Shown here: positions 33,298 to 44,410 of the stretch, in pieces
How the letters are laid out: each line of letters starts with the position of its first letter
How positions within the stretch are numbered: the stretch's first letter is position 1
From: Pelomyxa schiedti
Lineage: Eukaryota; Evosea; Pelobiontida; Pelomyxidae
Length of the DNA stretch: 54,165 nt
Direction of reading: 5' to 3'
Assembly: GCA_020536535.1 (NCBI GenBank)
Contig: JAHLWZ010000206.1
Span: forward strand, 26,103 to 80,267
Notes under the pieces: generated by a model
Databases searched by the model: none
What the model was told of the DNA's origin: nothing
What the model saw: the letters and a program-made list of their open reading frames with translations, nothing else
Position numbers and translations under genes: made by a program

Positions 33298-36200
33298 ATG
33301 GCATCATCACCAGCAGCGCGCAGCGTGGAAGTGAAGGTGGGAGAGGATCCCCTGTCGGCCAAACCCACGACCCCAGCGCCCTCGCCCGCCCCCCTGCGCC
33401 CCTCCCCTGTCTCCTCTGCCTCGTCCTCGCCCGCCTCCTCCTCGTCCACCACCACCACCACCACCACCACCTCCCGACCCCCTCCGCCGCCGCCGACGCA
33501 GCAAAAACAGCATCAGCAGCAGTTGCAGCTGCAGCCGTGTCCCTCGCCCCTCGGCCCAGCGGCCTCTCCGTCTCCCCCATCCCCCGGCAGCCCGTCGCCG
33601 CTAGTGACTTTGGGCAGCAAGCCCACGTGCCCGCCTCCCCTCCTGCCGTCTTCACCCTCCTCCTCCTCCTCCTCATCATCATCATCATCATCATCCACTG
33701 GTAGTAGTAGCGGGGGAATTGGTGTTGTTGGCCAGCAGGTGACCACCCACCCACTCGCTCCCCCTGCTGTTGTTTCCACTGTGGCGGCTGCGCTCACCCC
33801 CGCTCACCCGCGGTCTCCTGCTCCGGTTCCTCCGTTACACTCACAGTCACAGTTACAGTCACAACCACTGACACAGAAAGAGACACGGTCACCGTCGCCA
33901 TCGCCATCACCCTCGCATGTGGGCATCGGTTCGACTCATCGAAAGGCGGCTGAGGCTTCTGCCATTGAGGCACTCCCACAAGTTCCTAATAATGCAGTTG
34001 GGCCTCCGGAATCACAGAGTTCCGCGAGTGTTGGGGCTCTGAATGTCACTACAAATGAAACTGGCACAAGCAATGGAACTATGAATGGAACTGGAAGTAG
34101 CAATGAGCAACAAGGGGAGATCAGGACAGTTGTCACGCACTTTAATGCAAAAAAAACAATACAACATACTCATCATTCAATTGTGGAGAGTGTGCAAGGA
34201 GACTATGTATGTAGTTGGCCTTTTACTTTTGTTGTGCTTCCACATGTCCACTCGAACTCGAATTTCCAAGAATATGTAACTCAAACAAAAAAGTATATAG
34301 TATCAAGTCTGGGCACTCGCAGTGACACGCAAATCATTCAAATTGAATCAACTACTGGCTCTTTGATGTTGAAACCTCTTGCTTTATGCCACCCTTAATC
34401 CCCCAAATTTTCAGATTTCACAAGCAACCACAGCTTGACATTTTCAGTTCACATGAAGCTGCCATGGATTTTCTTTCCGTCACAAAACAAATTCCTATCA
34501 AAAATATTATGTATATTCACCCTCAGTCTATAAGTATTTCACAAACATAAAGGGAAGTTCGAGCTATAGTGGGATATTGTGTTATTGCCTCTACAGGGTT
34601 TTTGCTTGTAGTACTGAAGGTATCGCCTCTAATTTTCTCAGGTATTACTAATACTTATTTTCAAATAGGCAAATCCAGTTGTTACTCTCTTTGGTAAACA
34701 TACTATCAATGTGATAACTGAGTCTCAGTGGATAAAGATACCACTGTCACACATGCAAAACTCAAGGTTTGGTCTGTTGCATATTACATACTTTCTTTTC
34801 CTTAAACAGATATTTATTTTGGGGAATAAAGTAAGTTAGAACAGAAAAATGCTGAACTGCTTATGGGCTTCCCTGTTGATGAGTTTCATTTTTTCTGTGA
34901 CTCATTTGATATCTCCTATCCATTTCCTTCATCACGACTTATCTCAGAGTATAGCCTGTCATGCAATCATGCCTTAATTACATGTTTTTTCAAGACCCAG
35001 AAGTGAAATGTGCTGGAACGAGTGGTTATCTGCACCATTTGGGAGTCTGGGAATGAGAGATTGGTGTGTGGTCCTAATGCAAGGTGTAGTTTGCACAAAA
35101 ACAATCCCAGAAGTAGCTTGTACGTAAATGACTTTGTGTATTGCCTTTCAATGATCTAACACAGGCAAACTTTGTTTAATCACACGGAAGAGTTCTTTGC
35201 ACCCCGGCACAAGATTTTTTGCTAGAGGAATTAATGAGAAAGGAGGTAAAAAATACAGTCATATCAAGATTGAAGGACCAACTGCCTGCAAGGTCCTGGT
35301 AATGAGATGGAGACAGAGCTCATAATGTGGACTGAAATTGACCAAGTATACTGTCACTTTTAGCTCCTCTAATATTTGTGTCAGAAAATGCAATGGTCAT
35401 CATTTGTTTGGAGACGTGGAACAGTGCCACTCTGGTGGAATCAGAATGCAAAGGGGGTATGTAGGTTTTAAAACCTCTGAAAGTCTCACTCTTGTAGGTG
35501 GGGGAAGCTGAAATTGTTGTCAAGTGTGATCAACCATATGAAGGCACGGAACTGTACTTCACCAGTCTTTTTTCCCAATATGGACACCCAATATATGCTA
35601 TTAATCTGTTGAGAGCCGCTTTCTTCCGGGAAGAAACTATGCTTTCTGAGGTGCGGTGCTCTTTGACATCTTTTCCCCCCTCAACTGATTGCTGATATTC
35701 TGCAGCATTACCAACAAGCTATGAAACATGCCAAAAACTTTCTTAATGCTGAAATAAACATGATAAATTATGACTGGCATAACAACATGAAATCGCTTGG
35801 ACTTGACAATACAATTGCAGGATTCTGGGGGATCCTTAAGAATTGCCTCTCTAGGCTTGATCTCTCAGAAGGATCCCTATCTGTGTATATAACTGTAATA
35901 AAAACAAGTTTACTAAGGCAAAAAATAGAACAGTTAAAGTGACTGAAAGCGGGAAGCTGGGAGTGGAGACAACAACTTATGAAACTCTATCAACTCAGAA
36001 AGGAGTATTGAGATTCAACTGTGCAGATTCCTTAGATAGAACTAATCTGGCAACATTCTGTATGATCTAATATTTAAGCGCCAAAGGTCACTCTTCCTCA
36101 CTGGAGTAAACAGTTACAACATTGCAAGTTGTGGCAGAAATGGCACGACTTCTCTCCCTTGATATCAAGCCAGGTGACAAGAAATGCATTGGTTAGAAGT

Positions 36201-39200
36201 AACACTACATAGGACTTTCCAAGTGGGGATTCTTTGAACTGCCTCTTGCTCCTTTAACTGAGTATTTGGGAACTCTGGGTATTATTGCCCCTATTGCTGA
36301 AATGTTCAGTATGTCTCTGTATCTCACATAAGCTCATCAATATTAGTTGAGACTGGTGATGTTTGCAGCATGTTATATACAAACTCACCAGCTGCGTATT
36401 CAATGCTCATGCGGGATTATGCCCCAAATGCAGCAGCTGCCCCCATGAATGCTATGATTGTGATTCACATTTATTTCCTACATTTCTCATTCTTCTATGT
36501 AGTCTGTTCAGAGACGGTACCAAAATTTGTTCAATGACCAAATTCGGCAATCTCAATATGAAATGTTCACAGGAGTCAACAAGTACATCACTCACTTTTC
36601 ATATTCCAATGAGACACTTTTAGGAACAAGTACTTTCCTAGTCTTCAAAATGCCCCTATTGAGCTCGTCTCTGTCAGTCCATCTTGGCTGATAAAGCCAC
36701 TGGCTCAAGTACTTTACACCCAAGATACCCAATTTCAAACGGACTTTAGATGCTGGAAACACCTGTATTCAGTGATAATAACATCTTTGAAAGAATCCCA
36801 AACTTTATTTGGATCTGTCCTAGTGGTGACCAGCTTTGTGATGTACAACTAGCACACAATATCAGCAGAATTCATATTTTCCTAGATATACCTTTTTCTT
36901 CATTCCCCCTGTGTTGTCACAGAAATTGGGCTTTATCTGATGAGTGGAACTAACCATCGAACGCAACCACAGACCCTCAATGTTAGGGTGGGCTTATATA
37001 TGGACACTTTGAATTATGTGCTACATGTAAGTGTTAAATTACTTGTTACAGTGTAACCTCTTTGCAGGATGTTGCATTACCACAGTGTGCAGCCGGAACT
37101 CGTCTTGTTTTCCCAATATCCAACACAATGTCCAATACCTATGACCAGTACCATGTGCTAAATGCAAGTTCGTAATCACTCCTTTGAATTTCAAATTCAC
37201 TTAGCAAAGAACCAATGGCATCAAGACTCCTTTCCCGTATTGTGCATCTTACTTTGCTCGGAATCGCATCAGAAAATTTAGCCCTGACCATTGGAACTGT
37301 TACTCTCATCCCTTCTCTTCTTACACCCACTAAGAAACCTCTAGATTGAGATTTTTGGTATTAAAACAAACCAACATAACTTAAGACTGGTAATTCCTTT
37401 CCTTGTCCACCGTCTTCTCAAAACTAAAAGGGTCCTTTCACCTCTGATATTGTATGTTTGATCTCAACTTACAAAGTATTTAAAGTTGATAGCCGTCGGA
37501 CTCAGACTGGATAACCGCAGCAGTTGAATACTTGTCATCTGTTACACCACCAGCGAGTGTGGATGCCATCAAGTACCTTTATTTTCTTTCGTAGTATTAC
37601 ATTCTTTTTTTAAACAAAAATGTAAGTCAGGATCCATTTCAACTTTCTGAAATTGGTAAGAGTATATACAGCTCTTTTTTTCCTCATTCCTAGTAGAAAG
37701 AAAAATTCAACTGCAATCGACAGCTTCTGGCTTTTCTGACAGCCTTTCTTTCACCTTAGCAAATTGTTTAGAACTTGAATATAAACGATTACAACTGAAT
37801 ATTCCTCCCTCTGAAAGGTATAAAATCTGACAATATCCACAAAGTAAGTTCGGTTGCAGGGACAATATAATTTGTGGACTGTCATTAAACACTCAACAGT
37901 TTCTGCCATGCTCGTATATTTACTTGCGTGATGATAAAGCTGAACGTTCGTTCTTCCATCGATACAATCTTGGAATAAGAAATTACAGAATCCATCAAAC
38001 GGGGAATAATTTCACGGAGTCTTGTTAAAGAATGTCACCGATGCCACACCAATCTCTCTCGCACATTTGCGCGCTATTCACAATGCAACTACTGCTATTT
38101 CCTCTTTTGCACTAAGTGCATGGCTCCTAAACTAATTCCAGTGATTTTTTTTATTATTTGAGTGATTCACCTAATTCCGTTTATTAAGATAGTGGAATTT
38201 TTGTGGGGTAAACCTTGCGAAGTGTGCCTGACTTGCTATGATGACCTCTCTCGCCAGTTGCACTTGTTCTCGGGAATTCTATACTTCAATCGTACGTCTA
38301 TTTCGAGACAGAACAGCAACATTACCAACAATTATCAAAAGGTAGAGAAAAGGAAAGAGAGTCAGAGAAATCCAAAAAGCCGGACCCCATTCTTAAGGTA
38401 ACCTCTCTTTTGGTGTCTGGTAATCCTTTTGCTAGTTTATTGTGGAATCCATGTCTATGAGTGTCTCTGCTCCTCAAGAATATGACATTTTGAAGGGACA
38501 TGAAATATCCTTGGCTGACTTCCCACTTGGAGGTCTTTTGGTTTCACTGGTGTGACGATATTCAAATGTATTTTACTGTTAACTGTATACAGCCAACAGC
38601 TGTTGACTCTCCTCCTGCTGAAGTTATCCTTCTGCCTCCTGCAGTTGCATCAGAGGCCCTTTTCTGGAGCTGTGAAGCAGGCATATACTCCGTTCAAGTA
38701 CTCATTTCTCTCGCCTTCACATCCATGGTCACGTCATTCACCCTTGTTGTTGATCCTCTAGGGTACTTTTCATTTGGAAACATGTTTTTTAACAGGCCAC
38801 AAAGATACCACAAGGAGGACCTCCCATCTTTCGAATTTCATGGAGGATTAACCCTAGGTGCACTTACATTTATTGGAAGCTGGGAGCTACCAAGTGCAGA
38901 ACCTCCTCCAGGAACGGATATTTCTTGATTTCTTCACTCTTTTAAAGCTGCAAAAGATGGACAGGTCATACAGCCAAATGGGCGTCATATTTTCACCCTC
39001 CAGTCGAGCACAGTTTGCCAAGTATTCTCTTTGAGAATTACAATACCCAAACCAGCTAGTGCAATACCATCAGCATCAAGTAAGTTCCCTTGATTAACTA
39101 AACTTTCCACTTAAGCACCACAAAAGAAAAGCCATGCATACATATAGGACGAATAATTTTGAAGGGAATTCCCCATACATCCCCTCAACTGTCATCACTG

Positions 39201-39833
39201 ACACCAACACTTACACCTCATGATCAATTCCTATGGGACTCGGTTGTTAAGTCCAGACCAGAAACTTTCGAAAAGGTTATATTTATAATGATTTTTTTAC
39301 CTACCCCAGAAAAGGTGAATCCAGTTTTTACCCACCCCAGCTTTACAAAGCTGCAACAACAACCCATCATGACCTTTGGGATTGGGTCGGCAAATATACA
39401 AGGATTCGCAATGAGGATTAAGCACACCAATGACTCCATCCTCACACAGGTATTCCTTCATCTCGACCCGATAAAAGCCACCACTTCAATCATTAGGTAA
39501 GAATTCTGATGGTTCATTTTGTTGTTGTAGACACACACAATGAAGTACAACATCAGAGTCAGGTACTCATCACTCCCTCCATCTTTCACCAAAAAAATAA
39601 TCTCACCCTTTAACAAGCCCGTACTGTTTTTGATTCCCAAGTGCAAATCCAGCACAATTCTGACCTACCACCTTTCACCACCAATTAACATGCAAAGGCC
39701 CGCACCACCCACAGCCCCACAGACACTCACACACCAACAATACAATGCCATCGTGTTCACCTTTGCATGTTCCTATAGCCCTCCTTCTCCTGCTGCTGTA
39801 TGTGATTTTGGCCTATTCACGAATTCCCACTAA
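33298..39833 (+). CDS. SAC9-like phosphoinositide phosphatase with FYVE-like zinc finger
   Basis: Start MASSPAARSVEVKV at 33298. The first exon is GC-rich and low complexity (Ser, Pro, Thr, Gln runs). The SAC domain then follows the plant SAC9 pattern exon by exon: YIVSSLGTRSDTQIIQIEST, LDIFSSHEAAMDFL, IMGYCVIASTGFLLVVLK and TESQWIKIPLSH. It continues CWNEWLSAPFGSLGMRDWC, GTRFFARGINEKG, SFVWRRGTVPLWWNQN and ELYFTSLFSQYGHPIYAINL. The catalytic block VLRFNCADSLDRTN, matching CX5R(T), lies at about 36001-36045. The long C-terminal half contains MLYTNSPAAYSML and, at about 38030-38220, a zinc finger with CHRC, CNYC, FCTKC and VCLTC. This has exact FYVE Cys spacing but a degenerate RHHCR motif. 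TSFTLVVDPLGY lies at about 38730 and the stop at 39833. Family role: removal of phosphates from PI(4,5)P2 and related lipids. Targeting to PI3P membranes is inference. Confidence 0.82.
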
Positions 39834-39919
39834 AACAAAATAAAAAGTAAAAAATACCAAGTTTTATTTGATAGGTGCCATTTTTAGGCGCGTGTTACTC
39901 CACTACTGGCTGCAAGGCA

Positions 39920-42900
39920 TCAAGGGATGAGGAGGGACTGGTCGTCGCCAGTGTATTCGAACACGTGGGTGGTGGAGTCGTCCCCATCAGCAAAGCCCTT
40001 GAGCACCACAACGACGAGGCCCGGGTTGCCGTCCACGCTGTGGTGGTAGCCCTTGGGGGCCGCGCACGCCCCCGCGCCGCCGCGGTAGTGCTCGTTGCTG
40101 GTCTCGGGCGGCGCGGTGGCCTGCTTCCACGCCGTCGCGTGCGCGCCGCCCACTGTGCGCGAGCTGACCACCGCCACGACGCAGGAGGACGGGGGGCTCG
40201 TGGGCGCCGTAGCGGGCGGGATGACGAAGCCGCTGCCGCCGCCGCCCCCGGTGTCTCCCTTGGCCCCCTTGCCGCCGCTGCCTCCCTTCCAGGTCTGGCC
40301 GCCGGCGCCGCCGTACAGGCCGCCGCCGCCGCCTCCCCCGCCGTAGTCTGCCGCGCCCAGGGCCATGCCGACGCCGTCGCCGCCCCGGAGCTTGCCGCCG
40401 GTGCTGCTCTTGCCGTCGCCCCAGCCCCCTGGGCACATCTGGGTGCCCCTCTTGCGCGGGTTCCCGTCGGCGCCGCCTTCCTCGCCGCCGCCGCCTCCCC
40501 CGAACCCGTGGGTGCTGGTGTCTACGGCGGAGCCGCCGCCGCCCCCGGCCACCACCAGGGGCACCCCCTCGAACATCACGGCGCTGCAGCCCCCTCCCCC
40601 AGCCCCGCCGCAGTAGGCCTTGATTCCCCCACACCCGCCGCTGCCGCCTCCCCCGTATGCTCTCCTGGTCGCTGGGGGGATGCTGTCCGGGCAGTCCGGG
40701 TTCCCCGCGCCGCCCTGGCCCACCACGATTGTGAGCTGCGTCCCTCGCCTCAGCACCAGCCTGGCTGTGGAGAACCCCCCTGGGCCCCCGGCCATTATGC
40801 TTCCCTGATTTGCACCGCCCGCTGCTCCCCACACAAATATCTCAACCTCCCTCACTCTCGGCAAAGCCGGCACAACAGTTCTCGGTGTTGGAACAGATGA
40901 TCCAACGAGGCTCACAGCACGAACGGCAACTGAAACAGCCTCCTTTGGTTCCACAGCCACCTCGCACTTTGTTATCTCAAAGCCTTTCACTTCAAGCATT
41001 GTATCCTGAGGAGGCTTCCTCACACCCTTGGATCCTCCACTTGTTATGGGTGTTGCTGTTGATGAGGATGGAGGCCTTAATATTGAAGAAGCTGCAGCAG
41101 CAGTAAGATGTGAGGAGACCAATACATTGTAACCCACCACTTGCTCAAACTGAGCCTGTTCCTCATGAGGTGATGGTGGCTCCCACTGCACCACAATGAT
41201 TGTATCTGTTGTCCTCTTGCACATTGGTGCCCTCCCTCCACTTGGTGGGTTTGGCAGCCTTCCTTTGTTCAGTGTTCCATAACTCTCAATAATATTGGTC
41301 AGTTCTTCAGGTGGGGTCAATATACATGTGACTGTTTTGGCTTGTTCACATGGTTCAAGCCTATGTTTGTCCTGTTGACATTGTCAGTATTTGAACCTTA
41401 AATTTTAAGCCGAAGTACCAAAAATGATTCCTTCTCAGAGAGCAAGGAAGAGAGAGTAGAGTGGGCTTGCAGAACCTCCAGAGCATTGGCTTGTTGGACA
41501 ACTTCGTTCGCTTTTGAAATCAATACTTGGTGGCTTTTCATCACGGTCTCCAGTGAGTTGAATTGCACATCAAGATTGTGTGCTGCGAATGGAAAGAGTA
41601 TTTTTTAGTGTGGCTTATTATTGACACTAGGAACATACTCATGAAATCTGAGAGGGACTGCGCTCTTTCATTGATCTCCTTGCACCTGTTCTCCACTGCA
41701 ATTTGAATTACTTGCAAATTAGCCAGAATTGCCATGTAGCTCTCGGTAATCGTCTGTGCTTTCCCATGTGAGAAGGAATAAATAGACTCTCAGAGGAACC
41801 TTTGACACCAGTAGTTTCTCTGTGCCAATTTTTGAAGAGGCCTCGCATTCTTTCTCAGTGATGTCATTCAACTCCTTAGTGAACCCTTTTTTTGGACCCA
41901 ATTATTACACTCAGCTCTTGAATGACTTGAGAATAAAAGCAGCATACCTTGCAAATCCAAGACCTTCTGTGGAATGCAATCAGCCAGTGGCACACTTGTG
42001 TGGCCAGTGTGTGCCTTTGCTTTTTCACACATATAGCAGATGGCTACACCACACGAGCACAGCAAGTCTCGTTCCTTGTTCTCATGGTGGGGGCATGTCA
42101 TTGGTTGCTTCATTGTCCATTGAGCAATTTCAGTTGCCTGATACACTTGTTGTTGGAGTGAAACAATCAAAGAATGAACAGAGGAGGAAAGTAGGAAACC
42201 TTGTGTGATCTGAATGAACCTCTTTGGTGGTGTTGCTTGAAGCAAGGTCCACAAAATAGCATGTTGTTGCAGGAGGCACATTTGCATGTAGCAGGTGATG
42301 CTGCAGTCATGTTGGTGGGTTCCTCGCAGCAATACTGTGCCTCACACAGTGTGGATTTGACCTGTTTGCAAGTTGAGTATTGGAGAAAAGTTTTAAAGCC
42401 TAGTGTATGCACCATTGTAGCTTTTCTGCTTTCCACAAGGGCCATCGCCACAGTGTTTGGTTCCAAGTTTTCACCTCCAATTGTTGTCTTGGTTGTAATT
42501 GAGCACCGAAGCGGGCACCTCACCTCAACTTTTTTTTTTTTTTTTTCTTTTTTGGTCAGACGTGCAGCAACTTATTAGTATGGCAACAAATGATGTATGC
42601 AGATAACAAACCAGTTGCCAAAGGAGACACGCACTCACATCGTAGATGTGCCTCCGTGCTCGCAGTGGGTGACGACGACGTTTGTGTGTGCGCAGGCAAC
42701 GCCGTACGTGGGCCACCTTCCACTGAGGCCCCACGTGCCAATGCCGGCTTCGACGAAGGTGGGACCTGCCGCCCCGCGGCGGTCAGGCCCAAGGACGAGA
42801 GCACGGAATCGGCCACGAGAGTTTCGCAAGCGCATCTGCGGCAGACTGTGTGGCCGCATGACAGGTACACCGGGTCACAGTACTCGCCAAGGCATACACC

Positions 42901-42963
42901 ACACAGAACACCTGCGTCGTGAGGGCCGTCACTGGAAGCAAGAACGGTTGTTGGTCGGTACAT
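39920..42963 (-). CDS. TRIM-like protein: RING, two B-boxes, coiled coil, FN3, Gly-rich domain
   Basis: Likely ubiquitin ligase. Start ATG at 42963 (MYRPTTVLASS). The RING opens CGVCLGEYCDPVYLSCGHTV and CRRC. A Pro/Ser/Ala-rich loop of about 60 residues follows, and the last RING pair RCPLRC comes from the next exon (about 42520). B-box 1 follows (CEEPTNM, CKCASCNNMLFCGPC, HH) and then B-box 2 (CPHHENKERDLLCSCGVAIC). The coiled coil lies at about 41330-41990. The last exon (41320-39920) starts with an FN3-like domain (TDTIIVVQWEPPSPHEEQ). It then has a large Gly-rich region (EIFVWGAAGGANQGS, GGPGGFSTARLVL, with GGGG tracts) like the Gly-rich domains of ALK-type receptors. The last exon is very GC-rich. 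Metazoan TRIMs usually end in SPRY or NHL, so this ending is unusual. Confidence 0.78.
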
Positions 42964-43086
42964 CAGCAATGTGACACAAGGCAACAGACCACCCCCTCTG
43001 GAGCCGAAACGACAAATTTTGATCAAAGTTTTTGTGAAGTCTGCAGTTGCGTTCCGGCTAATAAATCTGTTGAGAGAAAGAGGCGG
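42964..43086. promoter_or_regulatory. Very compact divergent promoter
   Basis: Only about 123 bp separate the TRIM-like ATG (42963) from the start of the basic-protein gene (43087). No core element is recognised. The extreme closeness implies a shared bidirectional promoter. Confidence 0.4.
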
Positions 43087-44361
43087 ATGGGGAGACCAGC
43101 GGCGCAGTCTAACGGGATGCCTGGGAGGGGCAAGAAGCAGTCCAAGAAGCAGCTGCTCACCGAATTGGCGGAAACGAAGCGCTCCGTCGGCAAGAAATCG
43201 CCGTCGTCGCCGGGCGCCAAGAGAAAGTCGCCCGCCGCGGGCGACGACGCGCAGCAGCCGAGGCGCCCGACGAAAAGCGAAGCGCCGACCGCGATGCAAC
43301 TGCACCAGCGCGACCGCCAGAGGAGGAAGCGGCAGCACCTGCACAAGCTCAAGAGCATGGGCGTCATCAAAAACCCCAAAAAGGCAGCCAAGCGCGCGTA
43401 CTACGACGACCGAGAGCAGGCGAAACCTGCGGCGAGAGGGGCCGACAGCGAGCCCGCGTCCCACAAGTCCGAGCACCAGGGCGGCGGCGAGGCGAAAGCG
43501 GAGACCAGGCTGGCGAAGACGAAGGCCGCCGCAGTCGCCGCAGCCACGAAGCCCACAAAGTACATCCCAATGAAGCCCAAAGGCAGCAAAACCAAGGCCG
43601 CCCTCAAGGCTCACCAAGACGACCAGACAAAGGCGCTTCGCCCCGCCTTGAGCTCCACCAAGCCCACGGCTCGCGCTGCACCGGCAGCGGCAGCACCAGC
43701 AGCTCCAGGCCCCGCAGCGAAAAATCAACCGTCAGCACAGCCGGCACGAAGCGGCAAGAGGGGAGACTTCGAGGTTGTTCCTGAGGAGGGCGGAGAAGCA
43801 GGCCCTAAGGCTGCTGATGATTCTGATGGCGCACCCAAGGGGAAGGAACGCCCAAAGTACTCGAAGGGATTTGACTTACCTGTAGGCATTCGTGTAGTTC
43901 GATATCCACTATTTGTAATATATAGGAAATAGCGCAATAAGTTCATGCATTGCTCGAACTCCTTCTCGCGAGTTATAATTTGATCAAAGAAAGAGAGTCG
44001 ATGTTACTTCTCTTTTCCTTTTGCTTGGCAGAAGAAGTAATATTTGCATACTAGACAGATGTCACGATGAACATCATTGAGAACGTCAATCAAACTCACG
44101 ACAACAAAGCCAAAGCAAAAGCAGTCAAACAGGCACATAGCCTAAACTTTTTCTTGGTAGCTTCCCTCTAAACTTCTTTCACAGGAGGCTGTGACGAAAA
44201 TCCAAAAGGCCAAAAAGAAAAAGCTGCAACTAGCAAAGGAGAGGCGGGACAAACTCAGAAGCAAAATAATCGGTGAGGTTCTGGACCGCAAAGCAGATGA
44301 AATTAAAAAAACAGGCCGCGGAAACCCCACTATCGAAAGACTACTACAAAAACACCTGTAA
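43087..44361 (+). CDS. Lys/Arg/Ala-rich basic protein, probably nucleolar
   Basis: Start MGRPAAQSNGMPGRGKKQSK at 43087. The first exon (to about 43881) encodes a strongly basic, Ala/Pro/Lys-rich, disordered chain. Two stretches look conserved: LHQRDRQRRKRQHLHKLKSM and the end of the exon, PKYSKGFDLP. After an intron of about 190 nt the frame continues TDVTMNIIENVNQTHDNKAK to SLNFFL. A 28-nt intron (44157-44184) then leads to EAVTKIQKAKKKKLQLAKER, ending RGNPTIERLLQKHL at 44361. The composition and Lys-rich helices suggest a ribosome-biogenesis or chromatin factor, but I cannot place it in a family. An open frame extends upstream of 43087 without support. It converges on the Rrp5 C-terminal gene, with stops 50 bp apart. 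Confidence 0.6.
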
Positions 44362-44410
44362 AAATCAAGAGTAAAACGAGCCAAATTCCTTCATCTTTTT
44401 TTTGTTTCCC

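Noticed and set aside
33450-33700. Trinucleotide runs as possible satellite or CRISPR-like repeats
   Set aside because: They are in frame and encode Thr and Ser homopolymers within an exon. There is no spacer structure, and the DNA is eukaryotic.
36363-36623. Cys-rich frame reading like a zinc finger (CPKCSSCPHECYDC)
   Set aside because: It is out of frame. The SAC9-consistent frame of the same bases reads MLYTNSPAAYSMLMRDYAPN.
42919-43086. Upstream in-frame extension of the basic-protein gene
   Set aside because: It has poor protein character and would overlap the start of the TRIM-like gene. The ATG at 43087 fits the composition change.
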